Below are positions 14,446 through 22,210 of a stretch of DNA of 64,000 nucleotides, piece after piece. This stretch comes from Mesorhizobium sp. B2-1-1 (GTDB taxonomy: Bacteria > Pseudomonadota > Alphaproteobacteria > Rhizobiales > Rhizobiaceae), in NCBI RefSeq assembly GCF_006442975.2, contig NZ_CP083954.1, positions 3,169,501-3,233,500 of the forward strand, written 5' to 3'. Position 1 is the first letter of the stretch; each line of letters opens with the position of its first letter. The notes beneath the pieces are model-generated. The model did no database searches, had not been told where the DNA came from, and saw only the letters and a list, made by a program, of their open reading frames with translations. Made by a program: the position numbers and the translations under genes.

Positions 14446-16515
14446 TTATTCCCGGCCACGTCGCGCGGCGTGGCCTTCGCGCGAGCGCCGGCGCGGGGTG
14501 GCGTCGCCGGCGATGCCGTCTTCGCTCACCGTCTTGCGCGGCGGCAGCTTCACCGCCGCCGACAGTTTCGGAAACGGATCGACCTTGTTCGGCAACGCCA
14601 TCGCATAGACGAAGTGCTCCTGGAATTTGGGCTCCAGTGCGGTCTCGATCTTCTCGATCTGGCTCACCGTCTCCTCGATCTCGCGACGATAGCCGCGATT
14701 GAGCAGCGCCATGCGCGCGCCCGCGCCGGCGGCGTTGCCGACGGCCGAGACCTTGTCGAGGTCGCAATCGGGGATCAGGCCCAGCACCATGGCGTATTTC
14801 GAATCGATGAAGGAGCCGAAGGCGCCGGCGAAGTGGATGCGGTCGACATGCTCGGTGTTCTGCTTTTCCATCAACAGCTTGGTGCCGGCATAAAGTGCTG
14901 CCTTGGCGAGTTGGATGGCGCGCACGTCGGTCTGGGTGATGGTGATTTTCGGCTCGCCTTCCTTCAGCACGTAGGAGAAGGTGCGGCCGTTGGCGACGAT
15001 ACGCGGCGAGCGCATGCTGAGCGATCCGTCGACGACGCCGTCTTCCGAAATGATGCCGGCCAGATACATCTCCGCAACGATCTCGATGATGCCGGAGCCG
15101 CAAATGCCGGTGACGCCGGTCGCCTGCACGCTGTCGAGGAAACCCGGCTCGTCGGACCACAGTTCAGAGCCGATGACGCGGTATTTCGGCTCGAGCGTGT
15201 CGGGATCGATGCGCACGCGCTCGATGGCGCCGGGCGCGGCGCGCTGGCCGCCGGAGATTTCGGCGCCTTCGAAGGCCGGACCGGTGGGCGAGGAAGCAGC
15301 CACGACCCGGGCACGATTGCCGAGCACGATCTCGGCGTTGGTGCCGACGTCGACGATCAGCATCATCTCGTCCTGGCGATGCGGGCCCTCCGACAGCGTC
15401 ACCGCCGCCGCGTCGGCGCCGACATGGCCGGCGATGCAGGGCAGCATGTAGAGGCGTGCGCCCGGGTTGAGCTTGAGGCCGATATCCGAGGCCTTGATGC
15501 GCACCGCGCCCGAGACGGCGAGCGCGAAGGGGGCGCCGCCGAGCTCGGTCGGATCGATGCCGAGGAACAGATGGTGCATGATCGGATTGCCGACGAAGAC
15601 GGAATCCAGGATGTCGTTGCGCTGGACACTGCCTTCCGCGCAGACCTTGTCGACAAGACCGGAGATCGCCTCGCGCACGGCGACCGTCATGCCTTCGCGG
15701 CCATCCGGGTTCATCATGACATAGGAAACGCGGCTCATCAGATCCTCGCCGAAGCGGATCTGCGGGTTCGACGTGCCTGACGAAGCGGCGACGCGGCCCG
15801 ACAGCAGCGACACCAGATGCATGGCGATGGTGGTCGAGCCGATATCGCAGGCCAGCCCATAGGCCTCGTTCTTGAGGCCGGGCCACAAAGCGATGACGCG
15901 CGCGATGTCGCTGTCGGCATCCTTGTGGATGGCGGCGGTCGCGGTCCAGTTGCCCTTGCGCAAGATGCCCTGCACCTGCGGCAGCAAATAGAAATCGAAT
16001 TCGAGGTTCTTGAAGTTCCAGTCCTTCATCAGCGCGATCTTGAGCCGGTCGAGATCGCCTGAAGGATTGTGCATGTCGGGTTCTTCGATTTCGACATAGC
16101 ACATGCGGATCGCCGTATCGCGCGCGATCACCCTGGTGTCGGCATCCTTGCGGATGGTCTGTGCGTTGATGACCGTGTCCTGCGGCACGTCGATGACAAG
16201 GTCGCCGAGGATCTGCGCCGAGCAGGAGAGGCGGCGCCGTTCCGGCAGGCCGCGCACGCGCTCGTAACGTTCTTCCTTCGGCCCCTTGGGCGAGATGTGG
16301 TCGTTGGAGGAGACGATCTTGTGCTTGGCGAAATTGCCTTCCTGCACCTCGATCTGGCAGCGCCCGCAAGTGGCGCGCCCGCCGCACACGCTCTCGACAT
16401 AGACGCCGAGCTGGCGCGCGGCGTCGAGCACCGGCGTGCCGACCGGAAAGCGCCCGCGCTTGCCCGACGGCATGAACAGCACGAGCGGATCGGTGATGTT
16501 GGTATGCGAATTCAC
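14446..16515 (-). CDS. 2Fe-2S/ASKHA corrinoid reductive activator (RACo/DUF4445 family)
   Basis: The 689-residue protein (GTG start at 16515) has an N-terminal plant-type 2Fe-2S ferredoxin with cluster ligands C44, C50, C53 and C98, a middle linker, and a C-terminal actin/Hsp70-like ATPase half. The ATPase phosphate loops are GLACDIGSTTIAMHLV and MMLIVDVGTNAEIVLGN, and GVTGICGSG lies near the ATPase end. This is the RACo/DUF4445 architecture: ATP-driven one-electron reduction of inactive Co(II) corrinoid protein to active Co(I). It is not the 4Fe-4S RamA form but does the same job. A longer frame back to 16599 would overlap the MtrH-like gene by 74 bp, so the start at 16515, 10 bp beyond that gene's stop, is preferred. 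The last 20 residues are Arg/Gly-rich (PRRRSREGHAARRGRE). Confidence 0.85.
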   Translation of the reverse strand: MNSHTNITDPLVLFMPSGKRGRFPVGTPVLDAARQLGVYVESVCGGRATCGRCQIEVQEGNFAKHKIVSSNDHISPKGPKEERYERVRGLPERRRLSCSAQILGDLVIDVPQDTVINAQTIRKDADTRVIARDTAIRMCYVEIEEPDMHNPSGDLDRLKIALMKDWNFKNLEFDFYLLPQVQGILRKGNWTATAAIHKDADSDIARVIALWPGLKNEAYGLACDIGSTTIAMHLVSLLSGRVAASSGTSNPQIRFGEDLMSRVSYVMMNPDGREGMTVAVREAISGLVDKVCAEGSVQRNDILDSVFVGNPIMHHLFLGIDPTELGGAPFALAVSGAVRIKASDIGLKLNPGARLYMLPCIAGHVGADAAAVTLSEGPHRQDEMMLIVDVGTNAEIVLGNRARVVAASSPTGPAFEGAEISGGQRAAPGAIERVRIDPDTLEPKYRVIGSELWSDEPGFLDSVQATGVTGICGSGIIEIVAEMYLAGIISEDGVVDGSLSMRSPRIVANGRTFSYVLKEGEPKITITQTDVRAIQLAKAALYAGTKLLMEKQNTEHVDRIHFAGAFGSFIDSKYAMVLGLIPDCDLDKVSAVGNAAGAGARMALLNRGYRREIEETVSQIEKIETALEPKFQEHFVYAMALPNKVDPFPKLSAAVKLPPRKTVSEDGIAGDATPRRRSREGHAARRGRE

Positions 16516-16525
16516 GATTGCGCGC

Positions 16526-17500
16526 TTATCCCCTTGCCATGCGGGCTTCACGACCGCCACGACGGCGACCGCCATTGCCGCCGCCTTCGCCTGGTGCATT
16601 GACCGCCGTCGGAGCGGCGACCGCTTGGCCGCCTTCGGCCGGCTTGTAATCCTTATAGGTGCGAATCCAGTTGGTGCAATTCTCGTCGGTGCCGTTCAGA
16701 ACGTTGGCGCCGCGCACGGCTTCCATTTCCTGCGGACGCACCGGGTTCATGATGGCCGATGTCATGCCGGCGCCGATCACCATCGGGATGAAGGCGGCGT
16801 TGATGCCGTGGCGGTGCGGCAGGCCGAAGGAGATGTTGGACAGGCCGCAGGTGGTGTTGACCTTCAGTTCCTCGCGCAGGCGCCGCAGCAGGGCGAACAC
16901 CTGGCGGCCGGCATCGCCGAGCGCGCCGATCGGCATGACCAGCGGGTCGACGACGACGTCATGCGCCGGAATGCCGAAATCGGCGCAGCGCTGCACGATC
17001 TTCTTGGCGACGGCGAAGCGCACATCCGGATCCATCGAAATGCCGGTCTCGTCATTGGAGATGGCGACGACCGGCACGTTGTATTTCTTGATCAGCGGCA
17101 GGATGGCTTCGAGTTTTTCCTCCTCGCCGGTGACGGAGTTGACCAGCGGACGGCCCTTGGCGACCTTGAGCGCCGCCTCGATCGCGGCGGTGACCGAGGA
17201 GTCGATCGACAGCGGCAGGTCGACCAGGCCCTGGACGATCTCCAGCGTCTGTACCAGCAATGCCGGCTCGGTCGCGTTGGGGTCGACGGCGGTGACGCCG
17301 GCATTGACGTCGAGCATGGTGGCGCCGCAAGCGGCCTGTTCCAGCGCGTCCTTGATGACGGTTTCGAAATTGCCGGCGATCATCTCGGCGGCGAGCTTCT
17401 TGCGGCCGGTCGGGTTGATGCGCTCGCCAATCACGCAGAAGGGCTGGTCGAAGCCGATGATGATTTCTCGTGTCGCCGAGGCAACGATGGTCCGGGTCAT
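16526..17500 (-). CDS. methyl-corrinoid:tetrahydrofolate methyltransferase (MtrH/AcsE-like)
   Basis: A 324-residue TIM-barrel protein of the pterin-binding (DHPS-like) family. The opening FCVIGERINPTGRKKLA is the classic first strand of methyl-THF:corrinoid methyltransferases. MLDVNAGVTAVDPN, LPLSIDSSVTAAIEAALK, RPLVNSVTGEEEK and TTCGLSNISFGLPHR follow, placing the Asp/Asn residues that hold the pterin. It should move the methyl group from the methylated corrinoid protein to THF. After about residue 290 the sequence becomes a Gly/Arg-rich tail ending GGRRRGGREARMARG that is not part of the barrel. The ATG at 17500 has GGAGAG upstream. A palindromic operator (17517-17538) sits 16 bp before it, so it starts its own unit with the activator gene, separate from metF. 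Confidence 0.9.
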   Translation of the reverse strand: MTRTIVASATREIIIGFDQPFCVIGERINPTGRKKLAAEMIAGNFETVIKDALEQAACGATMLDVNAGVTAVDPNATEPALLVQTLEIVQGLVDLPLSIDSSVTAAIEAALKVAKGRPLVNSVTGEEEKLEAILPLIKKYNVPVVAISNDETGISMDPDVRFAVAKKIVQRCADFGIPAHDVVVDPLVMPIGALGDAGRQVFALLRRLREELKVNTTCGLSNISFGLPHRHGINAAFIPMVIGAGMTSAIMNPVRPQEMEAVRGANVLNGTDENCTNWIRTYKDYKPAEGGQAVAAPTAVNAPGEGGGNGGRRRGGREARMARG

Positions 17501-17516
17501 GAAATCTCTCCGTCGT

Positions 17517-17538
17517 GATATAAAGAGTTCTTTATATC
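17517..17538. promoter_or_regulatory. perfect palindrome upstream of the MtrH-like gene
   Basis: Arms GATATAAAGA and TCTTTATATC (10 bp each) flank a 2-bp centre GT; the match is perfect. It sits 16 bp before the start at 17500. A near-identical site (32603-32626) sits 17 bp upstream of the GTG at 32585 (32 bp upstream of the ATG at 32570) in front of the betaine:homocysteine methyltransferase. From memory this resembles sites predicted for the ArsR-type methionine-cycle repressor SahR; this was not checked. Confidence 0.7.
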
Positions 17539-17581
17539 GTTATCTCTTGTCGATCAAGCGAATGGTGGTTCTCCGCGCAAG

Positions 17582-18673
17582 TCAATGCGCGGTCTTCACC
17601 ATGTCCACCTGGGTTTCGGTAACATCGTCGTGCAGGATATGGTCGAGCCGGTCGGCGACCATCTGGTCGTCGCGGCGGATTTCGCGCTTCCACGGCTGGC
17701 GGCCCTTCAGCACGCCCGATTCATCGACGATCTCGGCGACATACTCCTCCTGGCGGTAGGCCATCACATGGACGCCTGAAACGCCTGGGATTTCCTTCAC
17801 CTCGTTGATGATGTCGATGCAGAGCTGCTTGCCTTCCTTCTTCTGGTCCTGGGCGCCTTCCAGCCGCTTGATGACGGTATCGGGAATATGGATTCCCGGC
17901 ACGTTGGAGCGGATCCATTTGGCGGTCTTGGCCGAGGCGAGCGGTCCGACACCGCACAGGACGAACACTTTCTCCGTGTGGCCGAGATCGCGTGCCTTTT
18001 GCATGAAGGTCTTGAACATCGGTACGTCGAAACAATACTGCGTTTGGACGAACTGAGCGCCGGCGGCGATCTTCTTGCCGAGATGGATCGGGCGGAAGTC
18101 GAAGGGTGGTGCGAACGGATTGACGGCCGCGCCGAGGAACAACTGCGGCGGCGTGGTGAGCTTGCGGCCGGACAGGAACTTGCCGTTGTCGCGCATGATG
18201 CGGATGGTTTCGAGCAGCGACATGGAATCGAGGTCGAACACCGGCTTGGCGCCGGGCTGGTCGCCGGCCTGCACGCCGTCGCCTGTCAGGCACAGCATGT
18301 TGGCGACGCCCATGGCAGCCCCGCCCAGCACGTCGCCCTGGATGGCGATGCGGTTCTTGTCCCGGCAGGCGATCTGCATGATCGGTGCGTAGCCCATGCG
18401 GGTCAGGAGCGCGCAGATGCCGACCGACGACATATGACAGTTGGCGCCCGACGCATCGACCGCATTGATGGCATCGACCCAGCCGTCGAAGATCTTCGCC
18501 CTGTTGTAGACGTCTTCGGGGTCGGCGCTGTCGGGCGGGTTGAGCTCGGTGGTGACCGCGAATTCACCGCGTCGCAGGACGCGTTCGAGCCGGCCGCGCG
18601 AGGTGTGGCCGGGCAAGGGGTCGAGCGGCAGATGGATGCCGGCCGGGTTCTCGTCACGCTGGCGGGCGATCAT
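17582..18673 (-). CDS. methylenetetrahydrofolate reductase family protein (MetF-like)
   Basis: A 363-residue (beta/alpha)8 flavoprotein of the MetF family. GEFAVTTELNPPDSADPEDV supplies the N-terminal strand with the conserved Glu. Further family landmarks are the flavin-binding MLCLTGDGVQAGDQPGAKPVFDLDS and AGAQFVQTQYCFDVPMFKTFM. Here the likely direction is oxidation of methyl-THF (made by the MtrH-like enzyme) to methylene-THF for biosynthesis or oxidation, as in corrinoid-dependent chloromethane degradation where a second MetF is used. The start overlaps the stop of the upstream Cys-rich gene (ATGA), so the two subunits are coupled. It is separate from the usual biosynthetic metF, which I would expect elsewhere in the genome. 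Confidence 0.85.
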   Translation of the reverse strand: MIARQRDENPAGIHLPLDPLPGHTSRGRLERVLRRGEFAVTTELNPPDSADPEDVYNRAKIFDGWVDAINAVDASGANCHMSSVGICALLTRMGYAPIMQIACRDKNRIAIQGDVLGGAAMGVANMLCLTGDGVQAGDQPGAKPVFDLDSMSLLETIRIMRDNGKFLSGRKLTTPPQLFLGAAVNPFAPPFDFRPIHLGKKIAAGAQFVQTQYCFDVPMFKTFMQKARDLGHTEKVFVLCGVGPLASAKTAKWIRSNVPGIHIPDTVIKRLEGAQDQKKEGKQLCIDIINEVKEIPGVSGVHVMAYRQEEYVAEIVDESGVLKGRQPWKREIRRDDQMVADRLDHILHDDVTETQVDMVKTAH

Positions 18674-19290
18674 GCGGCCGCTCCGGTCTTCGCATCGGCC
18701 GCGGCTTCACGGGCGGCTGCCGCCTGCGCGGTGACGCGCAGCCAGGCGGACGTTTCGCGCAGCGACTGGTCGACCGGCTTCTGCACGGCGAGAATCCTGT
18801 CGCCGTGCTCCATGTTGCGCGCCCCCTCCCAGGCCTTGACCCAGACGCAAGGCATGTCGGGCTCCACCTCGCAATTGCCGTTGGCGCGCACGCCGCCACA
18901 GGGGCCGTTGCGCAGCTGTTTTGGGCAGTTCATCGGGCACGACATGCCGGTCGAGGACAGGATGCACTGGCCGCACATGCGGCAGTCGAACATGAAGCCC
19001 TTGACGCGCTTTTCGACAAACTTCACCGGGGCCTCGACACGGCTGTAACCGATACCTTTCCACAAGGGATGCAGCAGAAGGAACATGTCGGCGAAGCGGG
19101 CATAGAACCATTCGAGCAGGCGCGAGTGCCGGACCGACCACAATCTCACCGCGAAGGAGCGCTGCACGCGGCGCTGTGGCGACACGTCGGCCGGCTTGTA
19201 GTCGGATTTCGGTGCTGCCTTCTTGACCAGGGTCGCCTGGGTGATCGGCTGGAGAGCCGGGCTCTCCTTGGCGGGAATGGTTTCAGACAT
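18670..19290 (-). CDS. methylenetetrahydrofolate reductase C-terminal-type Cys-rich protein
   Basis: A 206-residue protein with eight cysteines clustered between residues 103 and 148 (C103, C106, C109, C118, C122, C131, C140, C148), starting with the pattern CRMCGQC. This matches the MTHFR_C (PF12225-type) domain that partners MetF in many anaerobes and methylotrophs, where it is thought to bind Fe-S clusters or zinc and feed or take electrons. Positions 40-100 contain an Arg-rich, partly amphipathic segment. It overlaps both neighbours: 8 bp with the upstream Virulence_fact gene and 4 bp with metF. This indicates a tight three-gene operon. As a distinct gene rather than a fusion it suggests a two-subunit reductase. 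Confidence 0.75.
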   Translation of the reverse strand: MSETIPAKESPALQPITQATLVKKAAPKSDYKPADVSPQRRVQRSFAVRLWSVRHSRLLEWFYARFADMFLLLHPLWKGIGYSRVEAPVKFVEKRVKGFMFDCRMCGQCILSSTGMSCPMNCPKQLRNGPCGGVRANGNCEVEPDMPCVWVKAWEGARNMEHGDRILAVQKPVDQSLRETSAWLRVTAQAAAAREAAADAKTGAAA

Positions 19291-19585
19291 TTTCTTTGCC
19301 GCCCGCCTTCACCAGAGCGATCAGCCGCTCGCGGTCATATTTCGCGTCGATGTCCTGGAATGCCTTCTCGACCTCGGCTTCGAGGTCGTCCCCGACCGGA
19401 ACCGGATCGGCCTTGCGCCATTCGGCCAGATAGTCGTCGGTGCCGCCGGCGCCGGTGCGCATGGCGCACATGTCGATCGCCTCGGTGAAGCGCAACGGCA
19501 GTTCGCGCTTGGCGTTCTGGCGGCCTTTCCTGACGATGACCTGGGCAGGGATGTCGCGCCAGTAGACGACGATCAGATCGGCCAT
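19283..19585 (-). CDS. Virulence_fact (PF13769-type) family protein, corrinoid-pathway partner
   Basis: A 100-residue acidic/basic mixed protein beginning MADLIVVYWRDIPAQVIVRKG. I recognise it as the short 'virulence factor' family that in alphaproteobacteria usually travels with MetF-type and MttB genes; the family name is historical and no biochemical function is known to me. There is no signal peptide and no metal motif. The start at 19585 has GAGGAG nine bases upstream. It is the first gene of the operon with the Cys-rich partner and metF. A GTCGC-type repeat lies 61-87 bp upstream. A role as chaperone or assembly factor for the flavoprotein is possible but purely inferred. Confidence 0.75.
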   Translation of the reverse strand: MADLIVVYWRDIPAQVIVRKGRQNAKRELPLRFTEAIDMCAMRTGAGGTDDYLAEWRKADPVPVGDDLEAEVEKAFQDIDAKYDRERLIALVKAGGKENV

Positions 19586-19646
19586 GAATTCTCACTCCTC
19601 GATCTGCGAGCATTGCCGCATGCGCAATTGGGCCGCTTGTTATGGG

Positions 19647-19672
19647 ACGACGCGCGCGCATTCAAAAGCGAC
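19647..19672 (-). promoter_or_regulatory. GTCGC direct repeat (one mismatch), candidate activator site
   Basis: Read toward the gene at 19585, GTCGC (19668-19672) is followed 21 bp later by GTCGT (19647-19651), ending 61 bp before the start codon. The first half-site continues as GTCGCTTTT, like those at 24867 and 41930. See 1691-1716, 24846-24871 and 41909-41934. Confidence 0.5.
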
Positions 19673-19727
19673 GCATTTGGATGTCGTAAAATGAAAGGCA
19701 ATCTTCAATGTCGGCCTGAGGCAGAAA

Positions 19728-20258
19728 TCAGCAGGAATGATCGATGCTGCCATCGAAGCCATTGTGCCTCAGATCGGCAATGCGGACGATCATGCTCCGT
19801 TTGGGATCGAATGGAAGATCCTGAAAAGCGAAGTCGCGATAGAAGTCTCTTACGCCTTCGTCCAGCGGGTGTGTGATAACGCCGAAGCAGCCGATATTGC
19901 TGGAAAACCGCACCGCCGTCCTGAGCGCAAACAGGAGAAGGGAGCGCCCGCAGCCGCGTCCCTGATATTTGCGATCGACGGCCAACTGGCCGAGCAGGAT
20001 TACCGGAATAGGGTCAGGCCGATTACGCTGTGCCGATTTGGGCAGGTATGCGCGTTCGATCTGGCCAGCGCTCAGCGCAACGTAAGCCGCTATCCCACCG
20101 GTTTCGGAATCACAGACGAGGCTCGTCCGCGACAATCCATCCTGCTGGTTGCGCCATGCATGACGGCGAAGCCAGTTGTTCAACGACTCGCGACCGCAAT
20201 CGAAAGCGTCCCAGTCGTCATCCCCGGCGAGCGGACGGGGTGGCGTCAGTCCCGCCAT
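19728..20258 (-). CDS. GNAT acetyltransferase, probable toxin of a TacT-type pair
   Basis: A 176-residue GNAT-fold protein with the acetyl-CoA pyrophosphate loop QGRGCGRSLL (Q/RxxGxG/A) and the preceding strand IPVILLGQLAVDRKYQ, as in TacT/AtaT toxins that acetylate aminoacyl-tRNA. The start at 20258 overlaps the end of the DUF1778 antitoxin by 13 bp, as is usual for such pairs. A longer frame up to 20339 lies wholly inside the antitoxin gene and is less likely. The pair interrupts the minus-strand methyl-transfer genes and is likely a later insertion. The C-terminal tail ends DHSC. Confidence 0.85.
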   Translation of the reverse strand: MAGLTPPRPLAGDDDWDAFDCGRESLNNWLRRHAWRNQQDGLSRTSLVCDSETGGIAAYVALSAGQIERAYLPKSAQRNRPDPIPVILLGQLAVDRKYQGRGCGRSLLLFALRTAVRFSSNIGCFGVITHPLDEGVRDFYRDFAFQDLPFDPKRSMIVRIADLRHNGFDGSIDHSC

Positions 20259-20512
20259 ACTGGCCTGGACGCAGCAAGCCTTTGCAGTCTGGGCTCGGTC
20301 TTTGGTGTCGATTTCGCCCAGGCCTCGAATTGTTCCCAATCGACGACGGGAATAACGACGACACGACCGCCCAAAACCTCCATCTCGGCGGCCTCAACAG
20401 CCTTGCGCCGAATGAAGTCGCTCAGATTTGTATGAGCCTGCTTGGCGGCGGCCTCGAGAATGTCACGCTCGTCCGAGGTGACGCGAACGCTGACAGGCGC
20501 CATGCTGGACAT
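20246..20512 (-). CDS. DUF1778 ribbon-helix-helix antitoxin
   Basis: An 88-residue protein whose N-terminal half (VSVRVTSDERDILEAAAKQA then NLSDFIRRKAVEAA) is the ribbon-helix-helix DNA-binding fold of DUF1778 antitoxins. The C-terminal half (about residues 45-88, WEQFEAWAKSTP) should wrap the toxin. AAGGAG lies eight bases before the ATG at 20512. It should repress its own promoter together with the GNAT toxin encoded by the overlapping next gene. Confidence 0.88.
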   Translation of the reverse strand: MSSMAPVSVRVTSDERDILEAAAKQAHTNLSDFIRRKAVEAAEMEVLGGRVVVIPVVDWEQFEAWAKSTPKTEPRLQRLAASRPVWRD

Positions 20513-20568
20513 CGATAGGGCTCCTTATTTTGTATGACAATAGCATACGATCGCCCGTATCGCCAGCG

Positions 20569-21351
20569 CTACCAGATGCCGGTTCTGAGCCCGGTCCAGA
20601 GATAGAACCAGATCGTCGGATGGTACCACTGTTTAGATGGCAGGCTTGGATCGAACGTCACGAGTTTTCCGGCCAGAGCATCGCTGACCGCCTCGACGCA
20701 GATGTCGCGCGAAAACGCCGTCTGGCGCAGCGCATAGCTTGAGATCGTGTCGCCTGGTTTCGGCTGACCGTAGGCCTGTTTCAGCACGCCGCCCGTATCC
20801 ACGCCGGCATCGACCAGATGCACCGTGGTGCCGAAATTCGCGGAATCGCCCGATGCCAACGCCCAGTAGCCGCCGTTCATGCCGCGATATTTCGGCGTGA
20901 TGCCTGCGTGATAGTTGAGCACCGGGCAAGGCATCCTGGCCAACATGTCCTTCGACAGGAGTCGGCAGCCGTTAAGCAGGACGACGCCTGGCTGGATTCT
21001 CTGGATCGCCGCGAGACACTCCGGCCCATTGGCCGAGGCAACATGAATGATCTGCTGACCCGGCCGCGGCTCGGTATCGAGCTTCTCCTGCGCAATCAAC
21101 CGGGCGGCATGGCTGGCGTAGAGCCGCTTGCCCAGCCTGCTCAGCACCATCGTGCCGAACTGGCCGATGGCCTGCAGCCAGCCCTGGCGACGGGCACGGC
21201 CAAGCAGCAATCGCTTTTTGGATTCAGGGACTTCCAGGATCACGATGACTGGGCCGACATGGTCGGCAATGGCGTTGACCATTGCCCATACGTGCTGGCC
21301 TCCTCCGGTAACGACCACGATCGGTCTCGGATCGGTTTCCGGTATTGCCAT
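20569..21351 (-). CDS. formyltransferase-like protein
   Basis: A 260-residue protein (ATG at 21351) whose C-terminal half is the formyl_trans_N fold. The catalytic triad of glycinamide ribonucleotide and methionyl-tRNA formyltransferases is present: N147 and H149 in LNYHAGITPKYRG and D185 in DAGVDTGG. The N-terminal 100 residues (IVVVTGGGQHVWAMVNAIADH) differ from PurN and Fmt and look like a nucleotide-sugar or small-molecule branch, similar to sugar N-formyltransferases. It should use 10-formyl-THF. Its place beside C1/THF genes may be chance. The acceptor substrate cannot be told. Confidence 0.7.
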   Translation of the reverse strand: MAIPETDPRPIVVVTGGGQHVWAMVNAIADHVGPVIVILEVPESKKRLLLGRARRQGWLQAIGQFGTMVLSRLGKRLYASHAARLIAQEKLDTEPRPGQQIIHVASANGPECLAAIQRIQPGVVLLNGCRLLSKDMLARMPCPVLNYHAGITPKYRGMNGGYWALASGDSANFGTTVHLVDAGVDTGGVLKQAYGQPKPGDTISSYALRQTAFSRDICVEAVSDALAGKLVTFDPSLPSKQWYHPTIWFYLWTGLRTGIW

Positions 21352-21444
21352 TGATCTTGCCACCCCCGGGACCAACTGCCACGGCCGGAGCTTAGACGGG
21401 GCGGGTTAATCCTTGGTATGCCGGAGCCGTCAGGAAGGCTCCGC

Positions 21445-22020
21445 TCAGCGCTTGAACTCCATGATGTCGAGCTTCGATTCGTAATAGGGAGCGGGGAACT
21501 CGATGCGCCATTCCCCGGCGCTATTGCGGAAGGCGTAGCCGACCTGGTCGGTCCGGGGGCCGCTGCCATAGGGTTTTGCCTGATCGTTGTTGACGGAACC
21601 GGAGCCGAGATAGATCGCACGCTTTTCGCCGTCGTCGAAGAAGCGGCCCTTGGTGCGCTGCGAGCCGGTGAGCTTTTCCAGTCGCCAGCCGGAGCCGTCG
21701 TCGGTCACCCTGCATTTGAACCAGCCATAGATAACGAGCGGGCTCAGCCCGCCCACCTTGATGGTGCGGCATTGCCACTTGCCGGTGAGGTCCTTGTCGG
21801 AGAAGGCAACCAGCGGCTTGGCCAGCAAGGCGTCGAGCTGCCTGACCTCGCCAGGATTGCCCGCCTTCGCCTCGGCAAGAGCCGCCTTGCGCGCCTCGCC
21901 ATATTTGTCCAGCCGCGCCTTGTCGGCGGCGGTGATCAGCTTCTGCACCTCGCCGTCAGCAAGCGCGGGCAAGGTGCAGCAGAGAAGGCCGGCAACGGCA
22001 AGCATCGGGCGAAGGGTCAT
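21445..22020 (-). CDS. DUF4893 family exported protein
   Basis: A 191-residue protein with a signal peptide (MTLRPMLAVAGLLCCTLPALA, probable cleavage before DGEVQ). The mature part contains LTGKWQCRTIKVGGLSPLVIYGWFKCRV and FFDDGEKRAIYLGSGSVNNDQ, which I recognise as the DUF4893 family of rhizobial and related periplasmic proteins of unknown role. The ATG at 22020 is six bases from GAGGA; the ATG at 22026 touches it, so 22020 is preferred. It is unlinked in function to its neighbours as far as can be seen. Confidence 0.8.
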   Translation of the reverse strand: MTLRPMLAVAGLLCCTLPALADGEVQKLITAADKARLDKYGEARKAALAEAKAGNPGEVRQLDALLAKPLVAFSDKDLTGKWQCRTIKVGGLSPLVIYGWFKCRVTDDGSGWRLEKLTGSQRTKGRFFDDGEKRAIYLGSGSVNNDQAKPYGSGPRTDQVGYAFRNSAGEWRIEFPAPYYESKLDIMEFKR

Positions 22021-22210
22021 CGGCATTCCTCGTCGGTGTCCGGCAGCCGACCGCTGGACGGCGCCTTTGCATGGCTTGCGCGCAATTTACCCATTCGCGG
22101 CAGGCTGTCATCCGTGCTTAACAATGTCCGAGGTTAAAAACGATGGTGCGGCGAAATACGGATATTGCTTACAGGATCGTCGGGCTGGTTGGGTCGAAAG
22201 TGAGCCTGCC

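Noticed and set aside
14446..16599. Start of the activator gene at 16599
   Set aside because: It would overlap the MtrH-like gene by 74 bp with a non-ferredoxin extension; GTG 16515 places the ferredoxin fold at the N-terminus.
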